A DNA stretch of 64,000 bases from Symsagittifera roscoffensis (GCF_963678635.1 NC_087063.1:19139814-19203813), one strand, 5' to 3'. Counted from the first letter of the stretch, positions 43,476 to 54,640 are shown. The notes: generated by a model not told the origin, from the letters alone. Program-made: numbers and translations.

Positions 43476-45185
43476 GTAAGCGTCAAATAAAGCAAGCAAA
43501 ATTTTTTAAGGAAGGTTAGTTTTTGGCATTTTAACAGTTTTAATGCAGAAAAATGAAAAGTAGCGTAGTTTTACGTGAAAATATTAAGTTGCACCAATTT
43601 GGTCCCATTGGAAATTTTACCATATTTTTTCACTTAGTTGCTCAATTTGAGAAACAAGTTTGAAACGTTATTGTTCCGACCATTGAAAATGGGGAGGAAC
43701 TTTGATTCGGGTGTGTTTTAATCTTTCGTTTTCCACGCAAAATCAGATACCACAGATAATAATCGGAATGGATCCAATAATATATCAAATTAAATCGCTT
43801 CCCTTGGTGATTCGAACAACGTTTAAAAAACTTTCTAAAAAATCTCTCATTGTAGAAAAAGTTGTTAGAAATTTTTGATTTTGGGTCTAATTTCGAGCAA
43901 ATAAAGTGAGAGCGAACTGGCTTATTTTGTATTTCAACCAAAAACAGTTTACACAAATAATCATCGGAATGGTTGCTTTGATGCATCAACCTAAAGTCCT
44001 TTCAGCCCTGATTTGTATGAAATTTGAAAAATTTCAAAAAAAAAGTCCCGGTGTCGTGAAAAACTGCTTCAAATTTTTTGAGTTTTAGTACAATTTCGAG
44101 CGAGTAAAGCGGACGAGCAGGCTTATTATAATAGAATAGGCCGCTAAATTTTAAGTTAACTTTAGTCGAAAATGGTTTTTGAATTTTTTTAGCGCCGTTT
44201 CGGGAATAAAAAAACTTAAAAAAAACTGCAAAAATTGATTCTTTGAGATTTTTTGATCTTTTTCTTGTTTTTTTTTATCACTTTTTGTATTTTTTAAGCA
44301 TATGGTCGGAACATTTCTGTACTACTTGTACAGCAACTGGCTATTCTTGTTTTCACTAATTTTATAGTTCTTACTCAAGAAAATCCTGTAGTCTATATCC
44401 AGTTAAGCAATATGCATTTTGATTGGAAAAAATTGAATAATAATCTATCTCTATAGCAAGCAGAGATACGGAAACAACATTTTTAAAAAATTGGTTTGAT
44501 TAACTTATTTCATTTTTTTCGAAAAAAGTTTTCGACCAAACTGTTCAAATAAGCTTAAAATTAAACTCATTTTTGTAACTTTTACTAATTAACAAAGCTT
44601 GAGATAGAAATAAAACTCTTATAATGCTTATATAATTCATATTTTGCACTAAAAAAACTGATAAAAATAGACATCTCCTAAATATAGATACGACAGAGCG
44701 ATGCGGCATTGTGGATTGACGGAATTTGATTCAATTTCCCCTTCATCTCGGATTGCAATGCCAATTATTTTTTGAACGTTCGAAGATAGTAACAGAAATA
44801 TTTAAGCTTTGGGCTTTTTTACCTGCATATTTTTGTGGAGATGAAAATAACGATTTCTGACACAATTATTTCTTACAAAAAGAAAAATATTGACGCTTTG
44901 AGGGAAAACCAAATTGGTTTTGAGCTGAAGATGCTGATTTCTTTGATGCTCTGTTAAAAAAAACGGTGACTATTTTTTAAATGCATTGAATGGAAAAAAA
45001 ACAATTTAATCAATTTGAACTATTTAATGGGCACTTTTCATCAATAATTTATAAAGCGCAGCGCGTGAGCTACGAAATGGCTAGTGCGTTCACAGTCATT
45101 CCAAAATGAATTAAGGCTAAATATTATTGGAGGCTATATATTAAGGCTATAAATTAAGGCTATATATAAATATTAATTTTAAAAA
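43476..45185. other. AT-rich stretch with no recognisable gene
   Basis: Frames such as 43642-43989 (minus) are open but unrecognised. Words around 43850 and 44090 (TAATTTCGAGCAAATAAAG, CAATTTCGAGCGAGTAAAG) suggest an old tandem duplication of about 240 bp. Confidence 0.5.
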
Positions 45186-45481
45186 ATTATTCGAAAGGTA
45201 TTGTTGTCCTGAACTCAAATTTAAAAAGATATTTTACCTGTGATCATTTTTGGTAAAGTTATGGCAGTTCAAAGATTACCAATGTGACCAATTTGGAACA
45301 ATTAAAGCGTGATTTTCTACATTTTCCTTTACAGTGTTTGGAGGATGGTTTTCAAAAGAAAAATCTCAAAAAAATTTGATTTTTTTAGATAAATTCATCA
45401 TTTTTTAAAGCTAATTCTACTACATAGACCTTAAAAGGCAGTTGGAACATTCAGGGCTTTGCCTTGATACAAGCAGTCTTG
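45186..45481 (-). repeat. Family A element, reverse orientation, right-terminal part
   Basis: Ends in the inverted terminus GGCAGTTGGAACATTCAGGG, then CTTTGCCTTGATACAAGCAG and TCTTG at 45481. The body segment at about 45195-45260 (GGTATTGTTGTCCTGAACTC, ACCTGTGATCATTTTTGG) matches the reverse of the 35040-35120 body. The left terminus was not found. Confidence 0.65.
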
Positions 45482-46746
45482 TTATACTCATTTTTCCATT
45501 TTTTCCTACAAGTCCTGGTGTAATCTTTTCATTCCGGCTCCATGGATTATTGCTAGCATAAACTTTAGCAGAAGATGGCGTATAAAGTAGAAAATTACAT
45601 AGAGCAGCTGAGATTTTGATGTCTAGAGCAGATTTTAGAGGTTTCTGAGAAAATTAAAGACAAAATGTTTTTCACAAGAAAGTTTGATATGAGTACAAAT
45701 TTTTCTCAGACCTTGATATCTTGTTTGTACTCAAGAGAAAATGATATTGAGTTTTTTTTTGCAAAACCAATCAATTTACCAATTTTCTCTCAGATTTTTG
45801 CGACAAATAAACAAAACTGTTTAAAAAAGTTCTTGCTCAGAACGTCAAAATCTATCGATAATTTATCCAAAAAACCTCATATTGCATTAACACTTATATG
45901 ATAGAAATAAGCAAAATAATTTCTATGAGGCACCATTTCGGTTGAAAAGAAGCAGAAATCCACGTGGTCTGCTCTCTTTATTTCAATTTTCAAAATTATT
46001 TTCGAAATTATGATTTTTTTAAATTACAAAAAGTTTATGCAAGGGTAGCTTTTTTTGCTATTTTTTGAAGAACACTTGGTGGGTGTTTTCTGTTATACAG
46101 CCCAAAGTTACAAATTGTTAATTTAGCGTCTGATTTGAATGGAAATCCAGATTTTGTTCTGCTGGAGTTTATTTCAGCCGATCAGATTTGAGTTATATGA
46201 TTCAATTAATAAAATAGCAGTGTCGGTTTTGGACGGTACAACAGAAATGACCAAGAATGTTTGTTAGACTATCGGAAATATCTGAATGTACTGAGTTCGA
46301 GAAATAGAAAAACCACCAGCGATCATGCTGGTAAAAACTAAGGCAGCCGATCCATCTGATTTGGACTTTTTTCAAATTGAATTGGCTATATCAATATTTC
46401 ATTCAAATAATGCATTACTGGGCGCGAAATGTGACGCTTTCTTTTTGTCCTTTTGTGTGATTGTGAGCGCCTGTGTGTGTTGGTTGGGGGGGGGGGGGGG
46501 GGGGGGGATGGTTGGAGAGAATAATAAATATATCCCTTTTTGAAAAATTTTCTTACAACAATTTGTGATGCCATAAGTTTTGTTTATTTATCAAAAACAA
46601 CTAACAGCTAATTTTTTGCACAAAACTATTTAGTTATCTCAACAATCATCCAGTATACGAAAAATCATAATTTCTGAATTTGTTGAATGCATTCATACTA
46701 GTGTACTTGATTAGTCTTTCAAAAATGATGTAGTCACTAATAAAAA
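45482..46746. other. AT-rich stretch, poly(G) tract, no gene
   Basis: A G run of about 20 (46487-46507) interrupts otherwise AT-rich sequence. The open frames crossing it translate to poly-glycine or poly-proline and are not genes. Confidence 0.5.
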
Positions 46747-47100
46747 CAAGACTGCTCGTATATCAGGGCAAAACCTTGAATGCTCCGACTGTACTTTAAG
46801 GTCAAAAGGAAAAATTGAGGAAACAATCTTAAAAAAAAACGAAAAAAAATTTTTGTTTTTGTCGTGTTTTTTTTTTCAATTTATCCCCCCACACCCTATT
46901 TTGAATAGAATAAGATGTAATTGGCGTCTCGTGTCCTAAAAATAAGACCAAATGCTTTGCCCCATAACTTAACAAAAAAAATCACGGGTGTAGATTGTTT
47001 TTTGTATGAGCTCCGGATAACAATATCTATTTGATGGTAAAATGGTATAAAAGTTTTCTGTCAAAGTTGCTTTGTTAAATTGTTTGAATAAAACTTGATT
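46747..47100 (+). repeat. Family A element, left-terminal part and body
   Basis: Left terminus CAAGACTGCTCGTATATCAG, then AAACCTTGAATGCTCCGACT. The body at about 46960-47080 has CCCCATAACTTAACAAAAAA, ATCACGGGTGTAG and GTCAAAGTTGCTTTGTTAAA, corresponding to the 35020-35150 body. No right terminus. Confidence 0.6.
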
Positions 47101-47692
47101 GAATTCGAAAGTCGGAACAATTATTGAAACTTCCGAATACTTCAAATTATCGAGCAACCGCATTTGAGAAACAAGCGCGGAGAAAGTAACAAACAAGCGA
47201 TATGTTATCAACCCTGTAAGCCCGGTAGTACTTCCAAAGTAAACCCTGTACGACCCTTCAAGTGTGTGAATAATAATAGTCACCGTAGGCATCTCAGCAA
47301 CCAAAAAGTAGGAACCAGTCATGTGAACTAGTTTTGTTGAGGGACCAGACATGTAAACAAGTTCTAATTCAACTTAGTACAACCTCTTTGCTGAGAATGC
47401 AGCTATTCGTTGTTGATGGACGTTAAAAATATAATTCAGCTGTTTCCATTCCTGTATTGAAACCGATATATTCCCACTTTTTTCGTCGTTTCCCTCTGCT
47501 GGTCACAAAAAGAACACGACTGCAATTCTAATCCAGTCAACTGGATCCAGTGTTTGATGTATGGTAGTATTCATCCTATCATGTAGGACAGTAATTTCCT
47601 GTTACGCAGTCTGCAAAATGTGTGCACACAGGAAACAGAGTGCAGAGAAAACTAATTCTAGTTAATCAGTGACTTAGCCGACAAAACTGCAG
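47101..47692. other. No gene recognised
   Basis: A 127-codon minus-strand frame (46969-47352) begins in this stretch but its 3' half is family A sequence, so I do not call it. Confidence 0.45.
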
Positions 47693-47735
47693 AGAACAGA
47701 ACAGAACAGAACAGAACAGAACAGAACAGAACAGA
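47693..47735. repeat. Pentanucleotide microsatellite (GAACA)n
   Basis: About eight uninterrupted copies of GAACA (equivalently ACAGA). No element boundary adjoins it. Confidence 0.9.
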
Positions 47736-49599
47736 CATAGTTACCTTCTGTGGCACATTCAACATGTCTAAACAACGTTTCAAAAAATGTTCCGAGCTTT
47801 TTTACAGTAATACATACTGTTTTGAGTATTTTTGGAAAGTTTAGACTTCAGATTAAGAATTTGCGTTTCTTCAACGCGATTTTCCTCCTAAAAATTAGTA
47901 AGTATTTGAGTTATTTTGTCAAAATAAGATAAACCAAAAAGAGACCCTTTGCAACATTTGGCAGCCAAAACTGCTCTCCCTCGAAACAATCCATATTTTC
48001 TTTACATTTTCACTATTTATCTTAGTATACAGATACTCCAGTTCGCTTAACCTTTAACAAATACAAATGTGATTCATAATATTTTTTATCGACGGCGCTA
48101 AAATTGCCCAAGGAAATCGAACGCTGGTTTTTCTTAAGGCTTACAGAACACTTCTTGTTTTCTCTGATAGTAACTAGAAATTGCAAGAAAGGATTTGCAC
48201 AAGTATCGACAGCATGTATGATGAATGAAGGCGCAGCGGAGGAAGCATTCGTTCTTTACCAATGCTGCACGTACTTGATGATGTTAGTAGTTGAAAATGG
48301 ATAACGCTAACTTTTTGGCTAACCGGGAACACTTTTTCGGCTATCGGAGTATTCCGCTGCGTGACACGTATAAGTTACAATAGCAGTATTTTGACTTTTG
48401 AGAATCATTTTGGCCATGAGTTCCGATTGATATAATTCTGTGAACGCTGTGGCAAAAATGTTATTTTTTGCAACTTTTTAATACTAAAATCACTTTCCTC
48501 AAGCCGGAAATATTCCCGCTTGCATAAATTAAACTCAGTTGCCTATGAAACAAGAGTCAATTTTTTCACTCAAAAATTGTCCTAAAATTGTTTAATTACA
48601 ACAACAAATAGAGCACTTTTTTGGCGGAGAAAAAAGAGAATACCATTAAAATTGGTTCAGTCAACTAATTTGAGTCGTTTTGACACAAAAATTACAACCA
48701 AGAGTTCACAATCAAAATCACTTTCAGAAGCGTATTCTACTATCATTTTTTTCAAAAAAAAAGAATAGATTATGTCTCAACTGAATTTGATTTTTTCTTT
48801 ATTGCGATATTCAAGCAAAGACTTTAAATGCAGTGTAACCTGTCATCAAATTTAACTGTAATGAAGTGTTATCATTAACAGTCCAATCCAACTGTTTTTA
48901 CAAGGAGTAGTGCACAAAAAAATACTTCCGCTTTTGAAACATCGGACGCATATTATGAGTAAGTCTTTGGCTTTCACAAAAAACCGACATCTCAATTGCT
49001 TGCTTAATGATCTGTTCCAGAAAAAAATCAAGATTTCTCTAAAAGTGAAGTTTTGGCGTGGGTTGATGAAATGAAAAAAGTCTATTTCAAAAATGACAGA
49101 ACTTTAATTGATCTTTGTTACTGATCATTTTACATTTGAACATGGTACTTAATTTAACTACTTGTAGGATTTTTCAAGGTTACTCGTTGCAAGTAAGTAG
49201 GCTTATGAGCGTACTTGGTTTTGGATTTTGTACATACTATTTGATTTCTGCATCTCAAATATGCAAATACCAGAAATTAGTTTGTTATCACTTAGAAAAA
49301 GCAGATTTTTCCCATAATAGCCCCATAACACAGATGTCCTTTTTGGCGGGGCCATAATTTTTGTACCACTGGCTGGAAAGTAGAGGTGGAGAGGGAAATG
49401 GAACAGTTTAACATCTCGCCCTTTAAATAGGCAAAGCAAAAATCTTTTACCGTACTATTTAATTGGATCAACATCGGGGATGTTAACTTGGTCTGATGTA
49501 ACTTTTGTATGCTTATATGTGCAAGGAATTTAACCCCGTGGTCTATGGATTTCTCCCGTGACTGAGTTTGAGTTCGACTTTTGCGTTTCTGCAGAAATT
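47736..49599. other. AT-rich stretch with no recognisable gene
   Basis: A family D-like arm, GGGGATGTTAACTTGGTCTG, lies at about 49476-49495 without a clear partner. No coding frame is supported. Confidence 0.5.
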
Positions 49600-50043
49600 G
49601 GTGAGATCAGGGGCGGATTTAGGGGGGGGGGGCGGACGCCCCCCCCCCCCTCAGGGATTCGAACCCCTGCCAACCCAAAGGGTCCCCCCCTTTGGTACTT
49701 TTTAAGAAATCCAATTTTGGCCGACCGACCCTAAAATTTTTCTAAAGGCGCCTTTGGCGCCAATATATACTAGTTTTGAGGGGGAGCGCGCGCCAAAAAA
49801 CACGTTTTTTTTTGTCAAAATTTTCCAAAAAGTGCCCAAAAACGGCTTTTTTGACCTGTTTTTTTCAAAAAAATTGCCTGCGGCGCAGAAAATTTGGCCA
49901 AAACAGGGTCTTTTTACTGCTTTGGAAGAGCTCGGAAAATCAATCTGATCGACCTAAAAAAAAAAGGTCGTCAAAATTTTCGAAAATTTTTTGAAAATCC
50001 GCCCCCCCCTCGAGAAAATCCTAGATCCGCCCCTGGGTGAGAT
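49600..50043. mobile_element. hAT-type MITE with 8-bp target duplication
   Basis: The element proper is 49608-50035 (428 bp). Its terminal inverted repeats are CAGGGGCGGATTTAGG at the left and CCTAGATCCGCCCCTG at the right. It is flanked by an exact 8-bp direct repeat GGTGAGAT (49600-49607 and 50036-50043). An 8-bp target duplication with CAGGGGCGGAT-type ends is diagnostic of hAT-superfamily transposons. There is no transposase frame; poly(G) and poly(C) runs adjoin both ends. Fragments of related copies lie at 41300-41442, near 11803, at 50531-50706 and near 56160-56190. Confidence 0.92.
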
Positions 50044-50530
50044 GATATTTTTCCACTCACTATGTTCAAATTTCTAAACTGAAATTGGCCAATTGATTCA
50101 AACCTTCCGTCTCAATTTAAAAACGAGCAATTTTGAATCAGTTTATTAAAAATTATTGTTTAAAAATGTCATGGCTTTATTTCCTTCAGAAACTGTTTGT
50201 TTGCTGGCGTAATAAGGGTAAAGGTAAAAAGCCTCCAGCCAATTCCGCATCTTGTCTCAAACATTTAAAAAATTCCAATTTCCTTGATAGCTTTGCCTAA
50301 AATAACTTTTTCCGCCTGTAAAAGTTGTTCACTCCTCAAAGGAAATAAACTAAAATGTAACGAATTGAACGCATGAGTTTTTTTAGAAGTTAACATTTTT
50401 AGCCAGCAAAAAAACTGTAACGTTTAATCGCAAAATTCCATTTCATTCTCAATCAAGTCTATCGACACCAGCAGAAGTTGCAGTCAACTTAATTTCTGAT
50501 TGCATCAAAGTCCATCAGAAGCCATAATCT
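50044..50530. other. AT-rich spacer, nothing recognised
   Basis: No gene or repeat boundary is seen between the two hAT MITE copies. Confidence 0.5.
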
Positions 50531-50706
50531 CAGTAGCGGATTTAGCGGTTATTGTCATTCCCGGAGAAACGTCATAGACGCCCCTTCACCACCGAAGGAA
50601 TCCCCTCTTTGGTACTATTTCAAGATATCTATTTTCCTAAAAACGCCTACAGCCCCAGATATATTATTTTGAGGGGGGTAGCAATTTTTTTCTCAAAACT
50701 TACAAA
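50531..50706 (+). repeat. hAT MITE, divergent left part, truncated by the gap
   Basis: Starts CAGTAGCGGATTTAGCGG, a variant of the hAT MITE left end, and follows the left-half sequence of the 49608-50035 element (CTCTTTGGTACTATTT, ATATATTATTTTGAGGGGG). It runs into the assembly gap, so its right half is not seen. The non-LTR retrotransposon lies just beyond the gap and may be inserted in it. Confidence 0.7.
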
Positions 50707-50906
50707 NNNNNNNNNNNNNNNNNNNNNNNNNNNNNNNNNNNNNNNNNNNNNNNNNNNNNNNNNNNNNNNNNNNNNNNNNNNNNNNNNNNNNNNNNNNNNN
50801 NNNNNNNNNNNNNNNNNNNNNNNNNNNNNNNNNNNNNNNNNNNNNNNNNNNNNNNNNNNNNNNNNNNNNNNNNNNNNNNNNNNNNNNNNNNNNNNNNNNN
50901 NNNNNN
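50707..50906. other. Assembly gap (200 N)
   Basis: Exactly 200 ambiguous bases, a typical placeholder length, so the true distance is unknown. The gap hides the 5' end of the non-LTR retrotransposon and the right part of the hAT MITE. Open frames crossing the N run are meaningless. Confidence 0.99.
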
Positions 50907-50936
50907 GGTGGATCCGACATCTTGGGCCCCACCAAG

Positions 50937-51428
50937 ATGCAAATGGCGTCAAGCCCCCCCTCCCATTGGGTCGGGAGAAGCTCCGAAGTCTCCGGGTTTT
51001 CGGTTACGGAGCGTCTGAAGCCGGCCAGGCTGCTCCGTCTGCTCATCCTTATACTACTACTCCGCTCCGGCATTAATCCAAACCCTGGTCCAGGGCCTTA
51101 CTTTTGCTCCCCTTGCTCTTTCCGCATCAAACGCACCCAGCCCAGCGTCTGGTGCCACATCTGTGGTTACATTCACCTTAAATGTAGTGGTCTTACCCAC
51201 CTTAACCAACACCACCTTGACTACTATTGCCCTACCTGTACCTCTACCTACATTTTACCTCCCCCAGGCACCAGGTCCTCTAACTTGACCACCCCCAACT
51301 CCCAAACTTGTTCAACTTCCCTAACCGCCCCCCAACCCCACCTCCCTAACCCCCTCCCCCTCCCACCCTTCCCACCTCCTCGAATAATAATTCCTCCTCC
51401 CAAAATCGCGCAAATCGTAATCGTGTAA
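50937..51428 (+). CDS. N-terminal ORF of the non-LTR element: 2A-like motif and PHD-like finger
   Basis: The first ATG in this frame is at 50937 (163 codons to the stop). The frame is open back to the gap, so the real start could be earlier. Residues 32-52 are a leucine-rich stretch followed by RSGINPNPGP. NPGP lies at 51081-51092 and resembles the 2A ribosome-skipping motif, although the usual D and E of DxExNPGP are replaced by G and N. Next is a finger with the pattern CSPC, WCHIC, HLKC and YCPTC (about 51103-51232), close to the C4HC3 PHD type found in such retrotransposons. The proline-rich tail is probably an out-of-frame reading after a lost base: the -1 frame is open from 51350 and leads directly into the endonuclease. 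Confidence 0.8.
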   Translation: MQMASSPPSHWVGRSSEVSGFSVTERLKPARLLRLLILILLLRSGINPNPGPGPYFCSPCSFRIKRTQPSVWCHICGYIHLKCSGLTHLNQHHLDYYCPTCTSTYILPPPGTRSSNLTTPNSQTCSTSLTAPQPHLPNPLPLPPFPPPRIIIPPPKIAQIVIV

Positions 51429-54400
51429 ATAGTGTAAATAACTCAAGTTCAAACAACCATTTTAATCATACTGCTGTTAATAATGTAAATAGTTCACCAC
51501 ACCCTGCCAAAGGCCTTTTAAAAATCCTTCAATTTAATTGCAACGGTATCTCCGGAAAAGCACCCGAAATTGCTGCTTTCTTATCTCAAAATCAAATTCA
51601 TATTGCTGTCTTCCAAGAAACTAAATTAAGAAAGAAATCTCGAAACCCCTCACTTGGCTCACACTACACTTTAATTAGAAAAGATCGAGAAAAAGAAGGG
51701 GGCGGTCTTCTCATAGCCATACATGAGTCGATACAATACGAAGAAATAAATATTAACAACGATGGAACACTAGAGGCTATGGGCATATCAGTGGTAGCCA
51801 GTTCATCCAAGCTTCGTATTTATAATTTCTACATCCCCCCTCGCTCGAGCTGTCCCCCTGGTTACTCTGCGTCCCTTGCCGAACTACTTGAACCTGGGGA
51901 CGCCTTAGTACTCGGAGATGCCAACGCACATTCACAACTATGGAACTCCAACATCGAGGAAGATCAACGCGGCTCTGTACTTAGCAATGAAATAACCGAA
52001 TCCACCTTTGCTCCATTAAATGATGACACACAAACCAGAGTCCCTTTTAACTCAGAAAACCAACTCTCGTCACCAGATATTTCCCTCGCATCCCAATCGC
52101 TCTTACTCTCCACATCATGGACCCCAATTAAATCTCTAGGATCAGATCACCTACCCATTCTTCTAGAACTACCCTTGGATGATTTTATAAATTTTTCGCC
52201 TAAAAGGACTTTTGTAAATTTTTTAAAAGCAGATTGGATCAAATTCACAGAGGAAATTGAGGAGGGTTTCTTTTCAGCGGTTCCACCTTCCGGAGTTGCC
52301 GCTGGAGAGAAATTCTTGAGGGACCTGGTGCTCAGGGCAGCACGCCACCACATCCCCGCTGGCCGTATTCGCCACTTCACTCCCTCTCTTTCCCCCGAGT
52401 CCACTGCCCTAGCCGCCGAAAGAGATTTAAGCCGAAAACAAAATCTCCCCCCAGAAGTCATATCCCAACTGAACTGTAGACTCATGAAACAGACAGCAAA
52501 GGACAAAGAAAATAAATGGCGAGAATTCCTCCGGACTTGCGACTACCGCACTGGTGCCAGAAAGTTCTGGAAAGTGGTACGCTCCTTAAATGGATCTAAG
52601 CCCGTGGCAGGAAGACACCCCATTACTTTTGGTTCTAAACCCATACACTCACCTCGTGATATTACCAGCTCTTTTAACAAACAATTCACCAATGCCAGAC
52701 CCCACGCCTCTGACAAACTCCTTCGTATAACGAGAAGAAAAATTGCCAAACTACCACTGTCAGACAGCCCAATTTTTACCCCTGAAAATACTAAACAAGC
52801 CATTGCAGACAGCAAACCATCGCGAGCGCTAGGTCCCGACGGCCTCTGTAATATCCATCTTAAACATCTCGGCCCACTTGCTACTCAATACTTAACATAC
52901 CTTTTTAATATCTCTTTGTCCGAAAACATTATCCCCCAAATTTGGAAAAATTCAAAAATTGCACCGCTTCCAAAGCCCAATAAGGATCTTAAACAATCAA
53001 CATCTTACAGACCTATATCCTTACTCTGCCCAGCAGTTAAAATTCTGGAGAGGCTCGTTCACCCCATCTTTACCAAACATCTCCCCAACGCCAAACACCA
53101 ACACGGCTTCCGCCCTTTTCACTCCACCACCACAGCTCTCTCCACTCTCGAATTTTACATTTCAGACGGTTTTAACCAAAATCGCCCCCCTAAACGTACG
53201 GTACTGGCCACACTTGACTTATCTAAGGCTTTCGACATGGTGTGTCATCGCTCACTTGTGGAACTCGTTCATGACACTCCCCTCCCAAGAAGTCTAGTCC
53301 GCTGGCTAAGTAATTACCTTAATGGTCGACAGGCTGCCACCTCATTCCGTGAACACACATCCCCCCATCGAATAATCCACTGTGGCGTACCCCAAGGTTC
53401 TGTTTTATCACCCACACTCTTCAATTTTTATGTCCATGATGCACCGCCACCTCCCGATAATGTAAACCTTGTTTCGTATGCAGACGATTTCCACCCCTTC
53501 GCAAGCAGTTCCAATATTGATATCGCCTCAAACTCCCTCAATAGCTACCTAAAAAGGCTCTACGATTTTTTCACCTCACGCAAACTAAGTTTCGCGTCCT
53601 CTAAAGGATCAGTTACACTTTTCTCCTCTTATAACAAAGAATTTAATAAAACACCTAGTGTTCTTTTAAATAACGAGGCGCTACCCCTAAACAAAAATCC
53701 AACAATCTTAGGGGTGACATTTGATCCAACACTTTGTTTTGCCACTCACTGCAAACAATCCGCTGAAAAGGCCAGACGCAGGATCGGAATCCTGAAGGCA
53801 TTAGCAGGATCAACCTGGGGTCACTCCAAAGAAACCCTCCTCCTAACTTTTAAAGCTTTAATTCGCCCCATACTTGACTATGCAGCCCCCGCATGGTCCC
53901 ACGCATCAAGTAACACCTCCATAAATTGCCTGCAGGTTGCCCAAAACCAATCCCTTCGCGTTGTTACTGGATCAAATCTAATGAGTTCAACTGCCCACCT
54001 GCACAGTGAATCTGAAATCCTAACGGTCAAAGACCACCATACCCTTCTGTCATCTCAATTTTTTATCTCTACCTATCGTTCCCACCATCCCATTAATTTT
54101 ATACATTCACATCCCCCTCCTCCCCGTCTACTTCGCCCCTCAATTATAAGCTGCTTCAAAGAAGACACCCAGAAAATTTTAACCGACTTTTCAGTCTACG
54201 CAAACCACCCTCTAGTTCTGGACGACCGAGACGAAGTCTCCACTTTTATTTTTAACTACTACAAACCAATTTTAAAAGACAACCATACCTCCCTTGTAAC
54301 CAAGTTCCTAGCCGAAACCCCTCCGTCTAAAGTTATTTGTATCCCTCCCCCAAAGATTGACCCCTCTGAAAAATCTCTCCCACGTCCCACGCGCTGTAAG

Positions 54401-54640
54401 CTCTCCCAACTCCGGTCTGGCTACAGCCGGCTCCTTAACACTTACCTATCCCGCCTCGACAGCTCCATCTCCCACCTTTGCCCAACCTGTTCCCTTGCCC
54501 CCCACACAACATGTCACCTTTTCAACTGCTCCCAAAACCCCTCCCCACTCACCCCAGCAGACCTGTGGCTTCGGCCGGTAGAGGTTGCTAAGTTCCTTGA
54601 CCTGGAGACAGAAGAGCCCAACCCGACCCGCGTGGGCTAA
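51350..54640 (+). CDS. Endonuclease-reverse transcriptase of the non-LTR element
   Basis: Frame open from 51350 to the TAA at 54638. No ATG before 51779; translation probably continues from the upstream ORF. The linker 51350-51515 is N- and S-rich. Endonuclease: LLKILQFNCNG near 51520, FQETKLR near 51611, GDANAHSQLW near 51916 and GSDHLPI near 52140, the usual catalytic residues of the APE fold. Reverse transcriptase: motif A LDLSKAFDMV near 53215, motif B GVPQGSVLSP near 53386, and the catalytic YADD at 53477-53488. The C-terminus has CPTC...HTTCHLFNC and LTPADLWLRP, reminiscent of Jockey-type tails. The protein would nick target DNA and copy its RNA there. No stop or frameshift is seen within this frame, so this part may encode active enzyme. 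Confidence 0.93.
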   Translation, partial: PPPPPTLPTSSNNNSSSQNRANRNRVNSVNNSSSNNHFNHTAVNNVNSSPHPAKGLLKILQFNCNGISGKAPEIAAFLSQNQIHIAVFQETKLRKKSRNPSLGSHYTLIRKDREKEGGGLLIAIHESIQYEEININNDGTLEAMGISVVASSSKLRIYNFYIPPRSSCPPGYSASLAELLEPGDALVLGDANAHSQLWNSNIEEDQRGSVLSNEITESTFAPLNDDTQTRVPFNSENQLSSPDISLASQSLLLSTSWTPIKSLGSDHLPILLELPLDDFINFSPKRTFVNFLKADWIKFTEEIEEGFFSAVPPSGVAAGEKFLRDLVLRAARHHIPAGRIRHFTPSLSPESTALAAERDLSRKQNLPPEVISQLNCRLMKQTAKDKENKWREFLRTCDYRTGARKFWKVVRSLNGSKPVAGRHPITFGSKPIHSPRDITSSFNKQFTNARPHASDKLLRITRRKIAKLPLSDSPIFTPENTKQAIADSKPSRALGPDGLCNIHLKHLGPLATQYLTYLFNISLSENIIPQIWKNSKIAPLPKPNKDLKQSTSYRPISLLCPAVKILERLVHPIFTKHLPNAKHQHGFRPFHSTTTALSTLEFYISDGFNQNRPPKRTVLATLDLSKAFDMVCHRSLVELVHDTPLPRSLVRWLSNYLNGRQAATSFREHTSPHRIIHCGVPQGSVLSPTLFNFYVHDAPPPPDNVNLVSYADDFHPFASSSNIDIASNSLNSYLKRLYDFFTSRKLSFASSKGSVTLFSSYNKEFNKTPSVLLNNEALPLNKNPTILGVTFDPTLCFATHCKQSAEKARRRIGILKALAGSTWGHSKETLLLTFKALIRPILDYAAPAWSHASSNTSINCLQVAQNQSLRVVTGSNLMSSTAHLHSESEILTVKDHHTLLSSQFFISTYRSHHPINFIHSHPPPPRLLRPSIISCFKEDTQKILTDFSVYANHPLVLDDRDEVSTFIFNYYKPILKDNHTSLVTKFLAETPPSKVICIPPPKIDPSEKSLPRPTRCKLSQLRSGYSRLLNTYLSRLDSSISHLCPTCSLAPHTTCHLFNCSQNPSPLTPADLWLRPVEVAKFLDLETEEPNPTRVG

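Noticed and set aside
46387-46574. Poly-glycine or poly-proline small proteins over the G run
   Set aside because: They are products of translating a homopolymer tract.
46969-47352. 127-codon minus-strand open frame
   Set aside because: About half of it lies in family A repeat sequence that is non-coding in the other copies, and no domain is recognisable.
47693-47735. Telomere-type repeat
   Set aside because: The GAACA pentamer does not match known telomere units, and the tract is short and internal, so it is an ordinary microsatellite.
50552-51076. Open frames crossing the N run
   Set aside because: They exist only because ambiguous bases contain no stop codons.
52147-52506. 119-codon minus-strand frame, and a similar one at 52543-52815
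   Set aside because: Both are antisense shadows of the non-LTR element's endonuclease-RT frame.
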